Shown here: positions 1-7,204 of the stretch, in pieces
How positions within the stretch are numbered: position 1 is the first letter of the stretch
How the letters are laid out: each line of letters starts with the position of its first letter
From: Kurthia gibsonii
GTDB taxonomy: Bacteria > Bacillota > Bacilli > Bacillales_A > Planococcaceae
Length of the DNA: 64,000 nucleotides
NCBI RefSeq assembly: GCF_006539985.1
Contig: NZ_BJOB01000008.1
Coordinates: forward strand, 30,184 to 94,183
Reading direction: 5' to 3'
The notes under the pieces: model-generated
Database searches by the model: none
Seen by the model: only the letters and a program-made list of their open reading frames with translations
Told to the model about the DNA's origin: nothing
Position numbers and translations under genes: made by a program

Positions 1-305
1 CGAAAACACAAATTCCTTCCCGTTATAAATACACATACACAATTAAAGGTAATCGCGTTGTAGATGAATATGCAAACGGTAATCCAGATCAGCGAAATGA
101 AGAACTCGGTTTAACTAAAAAGCAACCGACAACTTCTTCAAAACCACAAACAAAAGGTGACGTATCAGCTGTAGATACAGATGGTAACGGACAAGTCACC
201 ATTAAAGAAGCAAAAGCAGCTGGATTCAAAATGCCAATTACAAAAGATCACTGGTTATATCCTTATATGGATGACCGCGACGGTGACGGACTTGTAGGCG
301 AATAA
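1..305 (+). CDS. C-terminal part of a secreted Excalibur-type protein, possibly a nuclease (5' end outside window)
   Basis: An open frame enters from the left edge (codons from base 3) and stops with TAA at 303-305. The visible 100 residues contain a beta-rich stretch (RYKYTYTIKGNRVVDEY), a Ser/Thr/Pro/Lys linker, then an acidic tail with two EF-hand-like loops, DTDGNGQ and DDRDGDGLVGE. That tail resembles the Excalibur calcium-binding domain found at the C-terminus of extracellular nucleases and surface proteins in Firmicutes. The part before the linker is compatible with the end of a DNA/RNA non-specific endonuclease, but the catalytic region is not in the window. Nuclease identity is inference. 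Confidence 0.6.
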   Translation, partial: KTQIPSRYKYTYTIKGNRVVDEYANGNPDQRNEELGLTKKQPTTSSKPQTKGDVSAVDTDGNGQVTIKEAKAAGFKMPITKDHWLYPYMDDRDGDGLVGE

Positions 306-320
306 ACTTCACAATAAATA

Positions 321-361
321 AAATACGCTAGGTAATCAATCGATTATCCAGCGTATTTTTT
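321..361 (+). terminator. Rho-independent terminator
   Basis: Stem AAATACGCT (321-329) pairs with AGCGTATTT (350-358), with a further imperfect inner stem, followed by a T-run. It ends the partial upstream gene. Confidence 0.85.
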
Positions 362-491
362 ATGCTTGGTTCACATTTGTATAACCAATCATTTATTTTA
401 GTTATCTTCTATTAAGCAAATCCTAAAACATTATTTGGAACTTCTTCCTTCTATTTTCGTTCTTAATCAAAATAGAAAGGAGTGAGAACAT

Positions 492-692
492 ATGGGGTTT
501 TGGTATTTTCTGATTTTATTGATGGGTATTGTATTACTGATTACGGCTTTTCGAAAACAATGGATGCCTTCAAAGAAGTGGTTCGCTTCTTTAACAGGTG
601 TCTGTATGATTGCTTTTTCCATTTTTATGTTTCAAGATGGTAGCGCTGAAATCATGCAACAACTACTGAACCGCATGAACATTTCTTTCTAA
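492..692 (+). CDS. Small two-TM membrane protein of unknown function
   Basis: 66 residues, preceded by a good ribosome site (AGAAAGGAGTGAG, 475-487). Two hydrophobic segments, about residues 3-20 and 32-48, are separated by a basic loop (FRKQWMPSKKW), so it is probably a small inner-membrane protein with both ends on the same side. It stands alone between two terminators, suggesting a monocistronic unit. I do not recognise a family. The clean start, stop and terminator support it as a real gene. Confidence 0.6.
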   Translation: MGFWYFLILLMGIVLLITAFRKQWMPSKKWFASLTGVCMIAFSIFMFQDGSAEIMQQLLNRMNISF

Positions 693-696
693 CTAT

Positions 697-729
697 AAAA
701 AACTTCTACAAATGATGTGGAAGTTTTTT
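697..729 (+). terminator. Rho-independent terminator
   Basis: AAAAACTTC (697-705) pairs with GAAGTTTTT (720-728), with an inner ACA/TGT extension and a T-rich tail. It closes the small membrane protein gene. Confidence 0.8.
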
Positions 730-783
730 ATTTTACAAATTATGTTACAATCGAAGCAATCTATGAAAAAGGAGCGAATGAAT

Positions 784-837
784 ATGACAGTCATTACTTG
801 CATTGCATCACCTAAAACGGAGGGTATGCACATTTAA
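784..837 (+). CDS. Possible 17-residue leader peptide upstream of MFS exporter
   Basis: A 17-codon frame, MTVITCIASPKTEGMHI, is preceded by AAAAGGAGCGA about 8 nt upstream and lies 49 nt before the start of the MFS gene. A TACAAT -10-like hexamer at 746-751 could start a transcript just before it. Size, ribosome site and position suit a regulatory leader peptide of the kind that controls antibiotic exporters and methylases. It could also be the remnant of a lost gene. Coding status is inference. Confidence 0.35.
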   Translation: MTVITCIASPKTEGMHI

Positions 838-880
838 GGAATGACGTATTCTCCGTATTGAAATGAATTTCATTCGGAGG
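816..880 (+). promoter_or_regulatory. Possible translational attenuator hiding the MFS ribosome site
   Basis: A hairpin pairs CTCCG (851-855) with CGGAG (875-879) and TGAAAT (859-864) with ATTTCA (867-872), burying the CGGAGG ribosome site of the MFS gene. An alternative pairing, ACGGAG (817-822, inside the leader ORF) with CTCCGT (851-856), would free that site. Two mutually exclusive pairings next to a small ORF fit an attenuator. The inner palindrome TGAAATGAATTTCA could instead be a protein operator. Confidence 0.4.
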
Positions 881-886
881 TTACAC

Positions 887-2059
887 ATGACAACACCATC
901 TATTTATTATGCTTTTACAAGTTCACGCGCATTTTGTTTACAAATTGTTTTCACTTTAAATATCATTTACTACGTTTCAGATGCACAACTGAATCCATTA
1001 GAGCTTGTTTTAATCGGGACAATTATGGAATTAGCCGTTTTACTATGTGAGATTCCTACGGGGTTAGTCGCTGATTTGTTTGGTCGTAAAAAATCCATTA
1101 TTATCGGGACAATCATTATTGGAGGTGCGCATCTTTTAGAAGGCAGCATCCCCTCTTTTACAGCGATTGCGATTGCGGCTGCATTATGGGGAATTGGTTG
1201 GACATTTATTAGCGGTGCTGAAACTGCATGGATTGCAGATGAAATCACACCAGAACAGCTGGATCACACACTTTTAAATGGTGCAAAATTTAGTTCGATT
1301 GGTAGTTTTATCGGTATTCTAACAAGTGTAGCGATTGGCAGTCTATTTACAGTACAAATCGCCATCCTATTCGCTGGTGCTGCATTATTACTCATCGCTT
1401 TGCTCTCTATTTTTTGGATTCCTGAAACAAAGTTTGTCCCTATCACACAAGGAAAGCCATCACACCTACATCACATGAAAATAGCACTACAATCGAGTTG
1501 GAATGTGATTCAATCTGACCGAACGCTCCTCTCTTTAGCAAGCATTACATTATTTATGGGTCTCGCTAGTGAAGGATTTGATCGTTTATGGGGCGCTCAC
1601 TTTATTGAAAACTTCCAATTGAATGAGCATTACACCGTCTATTGGTTCGGCTTATTCTATGCGCTCACATTCTTGCTCAATATTGGTTTACTCAAGTGGA
1701 TGGAACAAATAGCTACTTCGCATTTTGCGCGTCTACTCATGTGGTTGAATACTGTGCTCATACTATTCATGATTTATTTCGCTTTTACAACACATTTTAT
1801 AGTAGCTGTTGTACTTTATTTATGTGTTGCTTCACTACGAAATGTGAACCACCCTCTCATGAATAAACAACTAGAATCAAAAGGGCGCGCAACAACACTC
1901 TCCTTCTATGGACAAGTTGATGCTTTTGGTCAAGTAGCAGGTGGACCACTTGTTGGACTTATCGCACTTTATACGTCTATTGAAGGTGGACTGTTCGCAT
2001 CTGCACTACTCATCTTACCTACCATTTATTTTTTACGAATCATGCGAAAAAGCGCATAA
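887..2059 (+). CDS. MFS family drug/metabolite exporter
   Basis: 390-residue integral membrane protein of the major facilitator superfamily with about 12 hydrophobic segments. The loop 2-3 signature is visible as GLVADLFGRKKSIIIG, and the residues after it suit a proton-coupled exporter. The frame is open from 863, but the ATG at 887 sits 6 nt after CGGAGG and gives the usual N-terminus (MTTPSIYYAF), so it was chosen. It is a single-gene unit ended by a strong terminator. The upstream small ORF and hairpin suggest regulation at translation. Substrate cannot be told from sequence. Confidence 0.9.
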   Translation: MTTPSIYYAFTSSRAFCLQIVFTLNIIYYVSDAQLNPLELVLIGTIMELAVLLCEIPTGLVADLFGRKKSIIIGTIIIGGAHLLEGSIPSFTAIAIAAALWGIGWTFISGAETAWIADEITPEQLDHTLLNGAKFSSIGSFIGILTSVAIGSLFTVQIAILFAGAALLLIALLSIFWIPETKFVPITQGKPSHLHHMKIALQSSWNVIQSDRTLLSLASITLFMGLASEGFDRLWGAHFIENFQLNEHYTVYWFGLFYALTFLLNIGLLKWMEQIATSHFARLLMWLNTVLILFMIYFAFTTHFIVAVVLYLCVASLRNVNHPLMNKQLESKGRATTLSFYGQVDAFGQVAGGPLVGLIALYTSIEGGLFASALLILPTIYFLRIMRKSA

Positions 2060-2067
2060 TATGTAAG

Positions 2068-2102
2068 AGAGCTTCAGCGTATTTCCGCTGAAGCTCTTTT
2101 TA
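2068..2102. terminator. Strong bidirectional terminator
   Basis: AGAGCTTCAGCG pairs with CGCTGAAGCTCT around a 7-nt loop, with a T-run after it on the plus strand. It ends the MFS gene and sits just beyond the converging minus-strand genes. Confidence 0.9.
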
Positions 2103-2104
2103 AA

Positions 2105-2286
2105 TTATTTAGATTGTTTATTTGAAAAGCCTCTATTTTGTACTAACCAAATCATACATAAGAAAAAGCAAGCAAATAACATTCTCAAAAGAAGATTGAA
2201 AATATATGAAATTGCTTAAAAAATGAATCTTGCAATAAAAAAGTCAACGAAAAACCAATCATCAAAATAAGTCTATATCGGATCAT
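2105..2286 (-). pseudogene. Small membrane protein gene broken by a one-base frameshift
   Basis: The frame starts at ATG 2286, overlapping the end of the GNAT gene (GTATAAGATG on the minus strand), and runs 33 codons to a TGA in the run CTTCTTTTGAGAATG. The next frame continues with a second hydrophobic stretch (MLFACFFLCMIWLV) to TAA at 2105-2107. Adding one T to the TTTT run joins both halves into a 60-residue protein with two membrane segments. It could be a mutation, a sequencing homopolymer error or a frameshift site. I do not recognise the family. Confidence 0.45.
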
Positions 2287-2287
2287 C

Positions 2288-2767
2288 TTACACAACCTTA
2301 TACATTTTCACTGTTTTCAGTAAGTGACCATCAAAGTCTTCTTCATATATTTCACGTACTTGAAAACCCTTCGCTTCGTAAAAACGCATGCCAATTTGAT
2401 TGTCTTGTTCTACTTCTACCTCAATCATTTCTACACCAGCTACATCTTCATGAAGCTTTTGTAAAAAAGCTGTCCCTACTCCTTTTCCTTGTAGCGCCGG
2501 ATGAATGTAAATTGCGTATAGCGTAACCATACCATTTACTACAGGTGAGAAATGGGCAAAACCTCTTACTGCTTCCTCTGTTTCAACTACATAGAAAAAG
2601 CCATGCTGTAAACGTTGGAATAAGCGAGATTCTTCATAGGCTTGTTGTAAAAAAGCATCTTGAATAGGACGTGGAATGATGCCCTCATATGTTGTGTGCC
2701 ATGTCTCCGTCGCCACTTGTTGCACAGCTAAAACATCTTGTTCTGTCATATTTCGAATACTATACAT
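2288..2767 (-). CDS. GNAT family N-acetyltransferase
   Basis: 159 residues of the GCN5-related acetyltransferase fold, which transfers acetyl from acetyl-CoA to an amine. The acetyl-CoA binding loop is visible as HPALQGKGVGTAFLQKL (about residues 88-104), preceded by the beta-4 strand (LYAIYIHP) and followed by a FYEAKGFQV motif near the end. The start lies 3 nt after the VOC gene stop, so the two are probably cotranscribed. The substrate is unknown. Confidence 0.85.
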   Translation of the reverse strand: MYSIRNMTEQDVLAVQQVATETWHTTYEGIIPRPIQDAFLQQAYEESRLFQRLQHGFFYVVETEEAVRGFAHFSPVVNGMVTLYAIYIHPALQGKGVGTAFLQKLHEDVAGVEMIEVEVEQDNQIGMRFYEAKGFQVREIYEEDFDGHLLKTVKMYKVV

Positions 2768-2770
2768 TGT

Positions 2771-3160
2771 TTACGCCCCTATCTCACTACAAATCTCAAT
2801 ATAATGTCCGTCTGGGTCTGCTATATAGGCAACTGTTTGTCCCCATGGTTTCGTTACAGGTTCTTTTATAATCTGTACGCCTTTTGAACGTAAGACATCG
2901 ATTGTCTGTGCAACATCTTCCACTGTAAATGCAACTTCAAATGTTGCTGTTTTTTCCGTTTTGTATGGAACGATTAAGCCGATTTCTTCTCTTACAGCGT
3001 CTCGTGTATTGATCGCGAATGTCGTCTGTCCTGTATCAAACTCCACATATGTACCCTGCTGCATCTTAACAGATAATTGCAGCACATCTTTGTAAAACGT
3101 ATAGGCTTGGTCAAAATCAGAGACGTATAAAATAATATAGCGTAATGTACAATTCAACAT
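2771..3160 (-). CDS. VOC family (glyoxalase/bleomycin resistance-like) protein
   Basis: 129 residues with one pair of beta-alpha-beta-beta-beta units: YIILYVSDFDQAYTFYKDVL at the N-terminus and AYIADPDGHYIEI near the C-terminus, where His and Glu are typical metal-site positions. VOC proteins include glyoxalases, antibiotic-binding proteins and dioxygenases, so the function is open. Three ATG codons stand in a row. The third (3160) was chosen because AAAGGA lies 6 nt before it, while the first abuts it. It is first in a likely operon with the GNAT gene. Confidence 0.85.
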   Translation of the reverse strand: MLNCTLRYIILYVSDFDQAYTFYKDVLQLSVKMQQGTYVEFDTGQTTFAINTRDAVREEIGLIVPYKTEKTATFEVAFTVEDVAQTIDVLRSKGVQIIKEPVTKPWGQTVAYIADPDGHYIEICSEIGA

Positions 3161-3224
3161 CATCATTCCTTTCTATTCATTTTATGGAATTATACGGATT
3201 TTTAAGTGGGATGTAAAGAGAAAA

Positions 3225-3358
3225 GAGGATGGGACATAAGTGTAAAAACACCATCCTACATCATGAGCATAAGAAAAACTGGAATCGCGCTATTGTGCGG
3301 TTCCAGTTTTTCGTTGTGAACTCTAAAAAAGGAAAATGAGATGTTCTGTCCCATCCTC
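3225..3358. repeat. 134-bp element with 12-bp terminal inverted repeats and an inner terminator hairpin
   Basis: GAGGATGGGACA (3225-3236) and its exact inverse TGTCCCATCCTC (3347-3358) flank a palindromic core. No ORF lies inside. Elements with GGGACA-type ends and a terminator-like centre are scattered in many Firmicutes intergenic regions, so this is probably a dispersed non-coding repeat. Only one copy is in the window. Confidence 0.6.
3274..3311. terminator. Bidirectional terminator hairpin inside the repeat
   Basis: AAAAACTGGAA (3274-3284) pairs with TTCCAGTTTTT (3301-3311), with additional GC pairs inside. T-runs occur in both directions. It can stop transcripts leaving the aldo/keto reductase remnant region. 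Confidence 0.75.
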
Positions 3359-3367
3359 ACTTTTACT

Positions 3368-4006
3368 TTATTTGATTTTGCCACCGAAAACAGGATAGAT
3401 GCTATCTTTTCCGTAGCTTTCGATTTTTTCGATTTATTTTAAAGCTTCCATATCAGCTTCATTAATTTCAAAATCGAGTGCTGTATTTCCTTCTATATGT
3501 GTACGATCAGTTGATTTTGGAATAACCGATAAACCTAGTTGTAAATCATAGCATAAACAAAGCTGTGCTACAGATACACCGTAATGTTCTGCCATTACTT
3601 GAAGACGAGGGTGTTGTAACACTTCCCCATGTCCAATTGGCGAATATGCTTCCACGAGAATAGCGTGTTTTTGGCAAAACTCGATTAATTCGAATGGTGT
3701 ATTGGAAATATGCGCTAAAATTTGATTGACCATCGGCTTAATTTCACAACTCTCTAGCAAGTTTTCAATATCATCTTGCAGGAAGTTACATAAGCCAATC
3801 GCTTTCACTTTTCCTTCTTTATAAGCATCTTCCATCGCACGCCATACTTCTTTATTTTCTTCAAAATAGCGATTTTCTTCGCGGAACTCTTTCCATGGTT
3901 GTGGGCTATGAACCAGTAGTAAATCGATATAATCGAGATTCATCTTTTTCAGCGAGCGATCAATCGAACGGACAACACCGTCATATTTGAAGGTAATACC
4001 TATAGC
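3368..4006 (-). pseudogene. 5'-truncated aldo/keto reductase with in-frame stop
   Basis: The remaining frame matches the C-terminal two thirds of a Bacillales aldo/keto reductase: LDYIDLLLVHSP, VKAIGLCNF and VIPKSTDRTHI are typical. Homology continues upstream of the first ATG (FKYDGVVRSIDRSLKKM) and ends near 3991, followed by an in-frame stop at 4007-4009. The first 85 or so residues, with the catalytic Asp, Tyr and Lys, are missing. After the TAA at 3434-3436 the same frame continues with the family's normal ending (SIYPVFGGKIK) to a second TAA at 3368. Two lesions argue for a dead gene. Confidence 0.8.
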
Positions 4007-4066
4007 TTATTATACGATAAGTCTTTATTTTCTGAAAATATAATGGCTTTTACAAAAAATCTTTAT

Positions 4067-4657
4067 TTATGTGAAATATAACGCTCTCACATCTGTATTT
4101 CCAAGTGACTGCCACTTAATTTGTTGGAAGGCATATTGGAAGCCAGCAGGCAAGTAATTCTTCTGTTCGACTTGTTGCATACTTTCAGGTGTTTGATTGT
4201 ATTGTTCATATAGTGCATGCTCTGAACCATCGCCTAATACACGCGCAGCATATAACTTGGCAATCGGCTGTAGCTCTGGCTTCTCCTGCCATGTAGCAGG
4301 ACGATCTAGTAAACTATGTGCGATATGATTGATTGCATTTAGATGTACATAAAGCATACCTGCAACATCATGTGGCAACGTTTTACGAACTTCACTTGGT
4401 AAACGTTTTAATACTTGTAGCGCTTGTTCATTTTCATTTTGTAATAAGATTTGATCCATATGTAGCGTTAAGTGTGTCGCTGCAAGATGAAAACGAAGTG
4501 CAATCTCTCCGTCACCTTTTAAATAATAAATTTTCGCAATCGAATGTAATAGCCCTGCACTAATGCCCTGTTCTCGCTGATGGAGTTGATAATACTGTAA
4601 TGCCTCATCAAATTGCTTTTTCTTTTTCGCTTGCATCGCTTGCTCTATTCTATTCAT
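4067..4657 (-). CDS. TPR-like protein of unknown function
   Basis: 196 residues, mostly helical. The N-terminal 80 residues look like tetratricopeptide-type helix pairs (QFDEALQYYQLHQREQG, then LHSIAKIYYLKGDGEIALRF). No signal peptide or membrane segment is visible, so it is probably cytoplasmic. The ATG at 4657 was preferred over an in-frame GTG at 4666 because GAGGAG lies 8 nt before it. It may act as a scaffold or regulator, but nothing nearby indicates a partner. Confidence 0.65.
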   Translation of the reverse strand: MNRIEQAMQAKKKKQFDEALQYYQLHQREQGISAGLLHSIAKIYYLKGDGEIALRFHLAATHLTLHMDQILLQNENEQALQVLKRLPSEVRKTLPHDVAGMLYVHLNAINHIAHSLLDRPATWQEKPELQPIAKLYAARVLGDGSEHALYEQYNQTPESMQQVEQKNYLPAGFQYAFQQIKWQSLGNTDVRALYFT

Positions 4658-4729
4658 AAACTCCACTCCTCTATTTGTTCAGTATACTACGCTTTTAAAT
4701 GAACGACTTACTTCTTCACATAATCGACA

Positions 4730-4763
4730 AAAAGGAACCGTAATTTATTCTACGGTTCCTTTT
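4730..4763 (-). terminator. Terminator of parEC
   Basis: AAAAGGAACCGTA pairs with TACGGTTCCTTTT, with a T-run on the minus strand, just after the parC stop. Confidence 0.9.
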
Positions 4764-4768
4764 GATTT

Positions 4769-7204
4769 CTATTCTGCTTCTTCAGGTGGTTGTACTGTAA
4801 TACGCACAATCGCACCGTCTGTTGCGGTATTCACTGCGGGTGAACCGTTTGATAGACGATCCGCATGGCGATATTGATCGGTTGAGATGACTTCGACAAT
4901 CTCTTTTTCTGTCGCAATTTCTACCGTTGTACCACGTGCGACACGTAGCACGGCTTCAATACGATGTGGATTTGTTTTTAGTTCTCGTAGTGTTTGAAGA
5001 CCGCGTTTTGCACGTCCTGTCGGTTCGTATTCCTTAATCGACATCTTCTTCACTGAACCACGTGTTGTAATGATGAGAACATCACCTGCATCTTCTGGCG
5101 ATACAATCGTTGTTGCGGCAATATAATCATCGTCTTTTAGATTAATTGCTTTAATACCTGCTGTTCGTACACTTGTTGGTGGTACTTCCTCCAGTGGGAA
5201 GCGTACGGCAAAACTCATATACGTTGTTAAGATGACATCTTGGTCCTCTGCTACGATATCTGCAAATTGTAATTCATCATCTTTTTTCAGATTTACTGCT
5301 TTGAATGGCTTATTATAACGTGTGACAAAGTACTCTTTTAAAAGTGTTCGCTTAATTTGACCATATTTTGAAACCGTCACAACATATAATGGTGCTTCGA
5401 AATCTTCGACACCCACTACTCGGATAATACGTTCTTCTGCATCTGTCACATTGACCAAGCTTGAAATATGTTGCCCTAAGTCTTTCCAACGAATATCTGG
5501 TAACTCGTGAATCGGTTGGAAAATATAATGTCCTTTGTTTGTGAAAAGAAGCACATGTTGTTGCGTATTCAATTGTTGTTTAAAGACAATTTCATCCGAT
5601 TCCTTCATCGCAAAACCTTCGCCATTTGAAGATTTATATGAACGTAGACTCGTACGCTTCACATAGCCATCTTTCGTCACCGAAACGATGACATCTTCTG
5701 ATGGAATTAATACATCCATGTTCAGTTTAATCTCTGCAATTTCTTCTTGAATAAGTGAACGACGATCTTCTTTAAAACGTTTACGAATATCAAGTAATTC
5801 TTTTTTCAAGACAGCCACAAGTATTTTTTCATCTTGTAAAATGCCTTCTAATTCCGCAATGGTCGCATTCAATGTCGCTTCTTCTTCACGTAATTCCGTA
5901 ATATCGGTATTCGTTAAACGATACAGTTGCAGCGATACAATCGCTTCTGCTTGTACTTCTGTAAAGTCGAATTTCGTCTCTAAATTATTTTTTGCATCTT
6001 TTTTATCTTTTGATGCACGAATCGCTTGAATAACTTCGTCTAAAATCGATAGTGCCTTCATCAGACCTTCTACGATATGTAGACGCGCATGTGCTTTTCG
6101 TAAATCAAATTGGCTACGTTTCGTAATAATCTCTTTTTGGTGCTTGATATACGCATCTAACATCATCGGTAATGTCATCATCGTTGGACGACGGTCATGA
6201 ATTGCAATCATGTTAAAGTTATAGGCTACTTGTAAATCCGTATTTTTAAAGAGATATTGTAAAATCGGTTCTGCTGGAATGTCACGACGCATCTCGATAA
6301 CGATTCGCAAACCTTGACGATCCGATTCATCACGTACTTCTGCAATACCTTCTAAGCGCTTATCGACACGTAACTCATCTATTTTTTTCACAAGATTGGC
6401 TTTATTTACGTCGTATGGAATTTCATCAACGACAATTTGCTCTTTTGAACCTTTTAATGTTTCAATGCGTGTTTTGGCACGTACAACAATTTTACCGCGA
6501 CCCGTTTCATACGCTTTTTTAATTCCTGCCACACCTTGAATAATCCCACCTGTTGGGAAGTCAGGACCTGAAATGACTTTCATCAGTTCATCCACTGTGG
6601 CATTTTGATTTTTCAATCGCATGAGTACTGCATCGATGACTTCATGCAGTGCGTGCGGTGGAATATCTGTCGCATAACCTGCAGAAATTCCTGTCGAACC
6701 GTTTACTAATAAGTTTGGGAAGCGTGCAGGTAATACAGTTGGCTCCATATCCTGGTCATCAAAGTTTGGAATGAAATCAACCGTCTCTTTTTGAAGATCG
6801 CGTAACATTTCACCTGCAATACTTGATAAACGTGCTTCTGTATAACGCATCGCAGCAGGTGAGTCACCGTCTAACGAACCGTTATTCCCGTGCATCTCAA
6901 CGAGTGGATGACGTGATTTCCAATCTTGTGATAGACGAACCATCGCTTCATACACTGAACTATCGCCATGTGGGTGATAATTCGCAATTACATTCCCTAC
7001 TGTTTTAGCAGATTTACGGAATGGCTTATCATGCGTATTATGATCCATAAACATCGCATATAAAATACGACGTTGTACAGGCTTCAATCCGTCACGAGCA
7101 TCTGGTAATGCACGATCTTGAATAATATATTTACTATAACGACCAAATCGGTCACCAATAACCTCTTCTAAAGGCAGATCTTGAAATTGCTCTTTCTCTG
7201 TCAT
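4769..7204 (-). CDS. parC: DNA topoisomerase IV subunit A
   Basis: 811 residues, the usual ParC/GrlA length. With ParE it decatenates daughter chromosomes and relaxes supercoils using ATP. The DNA-cleaving tyrosine is Y121 in AAMRYTEARL. The quinolone-resistance region HPHGDSSVYEAMVR has Ser82 and Glu86, equivalent to Ser80 and Glu84 of S. aureus GrlA, so no classical fluoroquinolone resistance change is present. The C-terminal third contains the repeated blades of the DNA-wrapping beta-pinwheel (e.g. VKRTSLRSYK, IKRTLLKEY, VKKMSIKEY). Its ATG directly follows the parE stop (TAAATG), so translation is coupled. Confidence 0.98.
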   Translation of the reverse strand: MTEKEQFQDLPLEEVIGDRFGRYSKYIIQDRALPDARDGLKPVQRRILYAMFMDHNTHDKPFRKSAKTVGNVIANYHPHGDSSVYEAMVRLSQDWKSRHPLVEMHGNNGSLDGDSPAAMRYTEARLSSIAGEMLRDLQKETVDFIPNFDDQDMEPTVLPARFPNLLVNGSTGISAGYATDIPPHALHEVIDAVLMRLKNQNATVDELMKVISGPDFPTGGIIQGVAGIKKAYETGRGKIVVRAKTRIETLKGSKEQIVVDEIPYDVNKANLVKKIDELRVDKRLEGIAEVRDESDRQGLRIVIEMRRDIPAEPILQYLFKNTDLQVAYNFNMIAIHDRRPTMMTLPMMLDAYIKHQKEIITKRSQFDLRKAHARLHIVEGLMKALSILDEVIQAIRASKDKKDAKNNLETKFDFTEVQAEAIVSLQLYRLTNTDITELREEEATLNATIAELEGILQDEKILVAVLKKELLDIRKRFKEDRRSLIQEEIAEIKLNMDVLIPSEDVIVSVTKDGYVKRTSLRSYKSSNGEGFAMKESDEIVFKQQLNTQQHVLLFTNKGHYIFQPIHELPDIRWKDLGQHISSLVNVTDAEERIIRVVGVEDFEAPLYVVTVSKYGQIKRTLLKEYFVTRYNKPFKAVNLKKDDELQFADIVAEDQDVILTTYMSFAVRFPLEEVPPTSVRTAGIKAINLKDDDYIAATTIVSPEDAGDVLIITTRGSVKKMSIKEYEPTGRAKRGLQTLRELKTNPHRIEAVLRVARGTTVEIATEKEIVEVISTDQYRHADRLSNGSPAVNTATDGAIVRITVQPPEEAE

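Noticed and set aside
3434..3943. Functional 169-residue aldo/keto reductase
   Set aside because: Coding similarity extends both sides of this frame and the catalytic residues are missing, so it was called a pseudogene.
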